A stretch of 60,000 bases of DNA from Membranipora membranacea (taxonomy: Eukaryota; Bryozoa; Gymnolaemata; Cheilostomatida; Membraniporidae). Made by a program: the position numbers and the translations under genes. Below are positions 57,991 to 60,000 of this stretch, in pieces. The stretch spans positions 23,376,001 to 23,436,000 of the forward strand of contig OU612072.1 of NCBI GenBank assembly GCA_914767715.1, read 5' to 3'. Below the pieces are notes generated by a model, which was not told the origin of the DNA, did not search any database, and saw only the letters and a program-made list of their open reading frames with translations. The number at the start of each line of letters is the position of its first letter. Positions within the stretch are counted from its first letter, which is position 1.

Positions 57991-58074
57991 TGCCATTGTT
58001 GGGATTTGAACCTGGGCCTCCCGCATCCCGCATCACAGTATGCAAAGCTATCCATTCATCCACACAGCCATGGT
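57991..58074 (-). tRNA. tRNA-like sequence or pseudogene (degenerate)
   Basis: On the minus strand, TGGCTGTGTGG resembles an A box and GGTTCAAATCC (58012-58002) is a good B box. TTTTTT follows within ten bases of the 3' end (57982-57987), as for a Pol III terminator. However, the T stem pairs poorly and the acceptor stem only partly (CCAT with ATGG). No reliable anticodon can be assigned. It is more likely a tRNA-derived SINE head or pseudogene than a working tRNA. Confidence 0.3.
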
Positions 58075-58764
58075 CACAGATTGAGTATTATGGGTAACTA
58101 TATGAGCTTAATTTGACTTAATGCTATTCTTTCAATCCAATAGCTACTAGAATTGACGTGAGGTCGACGCAACGAACCAAAGCAAAATCAAACACATGGA
58201 AGCTTATGGCAAGGCTTGCTTTAGAGGCCAAGGAGGCCTTGAGACAGGTGCAGCTGGTGGAGGTGGGAGAGGCCACCAGGATTAGGAATTGAACGTTTTT
58301 CTGAAACTAAATAGGTCAATTTTTTCAGCCTTTGATAAATTTAATCGTACGAAAATCTCAAAGACCTACTACGGTTCAGTGCATATCAGGCTGATGAGAT
58401 AGGCATATCTGCAATTGCAATGGAAGAAACGGAATATGATTAGTTAATCTTTACTTCACTGTATGTTTGTCATTGTCTAGGTCAATCTATGTCAATATTT
58501 TATTATCCAATAATTGTTCTGTCAGTGCTCTGATAAAAAATAAACGAAATATACAGTGGTGTAAACTACATTGAGAAATGTACTATGAAAACAAACACAT
58601 TCTGCACGTAAGTTAGACATCCTTGCATCAGGGAGAATTCTCCCTGCTTGCATTTACATAGTATTTTATTGCCCTAAGCCATGACAACTGTTACATTTAT
58701 TTCTATCAGGTTGGAATTTACCTAACTTTGTTGAATTGTTGTTTTACAGAGGGTTCAAGACTTG

Positions 58765-59170
58765 AAGAACTCAAAAATCATGCTGGGCCGTTTTCTTGAA
58801 AAGTTTCAAAACTTGAGTTTTTTTCACAAAAAACTTAAGTTCGTTGATTTAACTCAATTTTTAGAGGTTTTGGGACTTGGAGAACTCAAAAATCATGCTG
58901 GGCCGTTTTTTTCAAAAAGTTTGAAAACTTAAGTTTTTTCCCAAAAACTTAAGTTTTTTCCCTAAAACTTAGAGAAACTTTAGAGGTTTTGGGACTTGGA
59001 GAACTCAAAAACCATGATGGGCTGTTTTTTTGAAAAATTTGAAAACCTGAGTTTTTTTCAAAAACACGGCCCATCTTGGTTTTTGAGTGCTCCAAGTCCC
59101 AAAACCTCTAAAAAAACAAATTAAGTCAACAAATTTAAGTTTTAGGGAAAACTTTTTGAAAAAACGGCCC
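58765..59170. repeat. Right inverted array of the 54590-55035 repeat
   Basis: About three units in inverse orientation to the left array (GGTTTTGGGACTTGGAGAAC, TCAAAAATCATGCTGGGCCG). After 59055 one unit returns to the direct orientation (CGGCCCATCTTGGTTTTTGA to AAAAAACGGCCCAGCAACTT). The array can fold on itself and also pair with the left array across 3.7 kb. Confidence 0.85.
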
Positions 59171-59185
59171 AGCAACTTGAATATT

Positions 59186-59549
59186 CTTTCTACCCTGTAG
59201 ATCTTGCTTATCCAAGCATGTCAGAAGTCAGCAGCAGTTCCAGCAGACCCAGAGACAGATCCAGCAGTTTTTAGTACATGCTAATGATCCACTAAAGAAT
59301 CAGCATATAACCCTGAAGCGCAGACACACAGTACTCTTACTAGCCACAGTTATGGAAGGCCTAGCTAAGAGGGGAGCATTCACCGGAGCAATGGCAGAGG
59401 AGTTTAGAAGTGCCGATGGAAAGAAAGACATCAGTGAAATGTTCAATAGGGCAGTAGAGAGACTGATGACAGATCCTAGCTGTCGTTATCAGGTCCCAGA
59501 ATACAGACAAACAACCAGTAAGCGTCTGGTGCTGCCTGCAATAATATGA
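59186..59549 (+). CDS. Caspase-like p10 terminal exon (partial gene)
   Basis: An acceptor (TACCCTGTAG at 59200) opens a frame with a Gln-rich linker (SQQQFQQTQRQIQQFLVHAN), then HTVLLLATVMEGLAKRGAFT, GAMAEEF, KKDISEMFNRAVERL, YQVPEYRQTTSKRLVLP and a stop after AII at 59549. The order of hydrophobic strand, small loop with Gly, A-x-F helix, DI..MF..A helix and Q.PE..T..K.L.LP strand fits the small subunit of caspase-type C14 peptidases. The p20 part with catalytic His and Cys is not in this window upstream, where the inverted array begins. It may lie further away, be lost, or the exon may belong to a catalytically empty relative. Confidence 0.45.
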
Positions 59550-59699
59550 TCTATCTCAGATCGCGCTGCAATATATTTGAATTTGGGTCCCAAAGGCACC
59601 AGAGAGTGAATCATGAATAAACAAAGAATCAATTGTCTGCAACTGCAATAGGTGGCATATCCGACAATTGTTGACTGTGTCGGAGACCACCTATGCAAA

Positions 59700-60000
59700 T
59701 ATACTGTTTTTGGATTGCCTGTCTATACATTAACCTGCCAGCAGTGAATAAGATGGATTTTACCTAAATAAATCATTGCGAAAGCAAGAGAAAACTCACT
59801 CAATCAATTCAACAGGCTACCTTGGAAGGGATTATTTACCCTAGTAATACAATGCAATGGTTGCGCATAAACATTTTGAAAAAAGACACATACATTTTTA
59901 GTGATTCATGAAGTATTTCAAATGTTTGATCAACAAGTTGCTCCATGATTAAACCGATCGATTGTGAGACTAAATGTTTACCGCAGTTATAGTTACACCA
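59700..60000. other. No gene recognised
   Basis: AT-rich sequence after the caspase-like exon. It may include its 3' UTR, with AATAAA near 59767. Nothing else is visible. Confidence 0.4.

Overview
The window is AT-rich nuclear DNA from an animal. Genes are split into short exons with GT..AG introns, intron phases 1 and 0 dominate, and the spaces between exons hold many non-LTR retrotransposon remnants. The encoded modules (fibronectin III, sushi, VMO1-type repeats, a PAN-like segment) are metazoan. An invertebrate is most likely, but I cannot place it more finely from sequence alone. There are no operons, CRISPR arrays or bacterial features.

Layout. 0.8-4.8 kb: old LINE fragments and a broken, inverted copy of part of the neighbouring receptor gene. 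6.0-18.8 kb (minus strand): a 26-exon gene for a type I membrane protein with about 12 fibronectin III-like units, one sushi domain, one transmembrane helix and a 73-residue tail. Every exon joins in frame, and an eight-exon block is tandemly duplicated with identical exon lengths. One intron holds a long (GAACAA)n array, one a 740-bp hAT-like element and one a foldback element. 19.5-36.4 kb (plus strand): a tandem duplication of a two-gene unit. One gene encodes an unrecognised secreted protein (gene B); the other encodes a vitelline-membrane-outer-layer-1 (VMO1)-like protein. Only the second copy of gene B looks complete. Both VMO1 copies are broken, in different ways. Unit 1 also carries a nearly complete LINE whose empty site survives in unit 2. 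36.8-43.5 kb: satellites, a second copy of the same LINE inserted in a minisatellite with another element nested in it, and a large (TTAC)n array grown at its 3' tail. 43.6-52.1 kb (plus strand): two paralogous genes for small secreted Asn/Gly-rich, Cys-containing repeat proteins built from phase-1 exon modules. 53.5-59.2 kb: a dense graveyard of LINE fragments lying between inverted repeat arrays. At 59.2-59.55 kb an exon resembles the caspase p10 subunit.

How the parts fit. All recognisable host genes encode secreted or cell-surface proteins, and all three families show recent local duplication. Between the two copies of gene B, exons 4-6 differ by 19 amino-acid replacements but only 3 synonymous changes, which suggests diversifying selection. 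The Asn/Gly-rich pair is the best candidate for something undescribed. Exon coordinates were derived by eye from splice consensus, reading frame and paralogue comparison. No transcript or database evidence was available.
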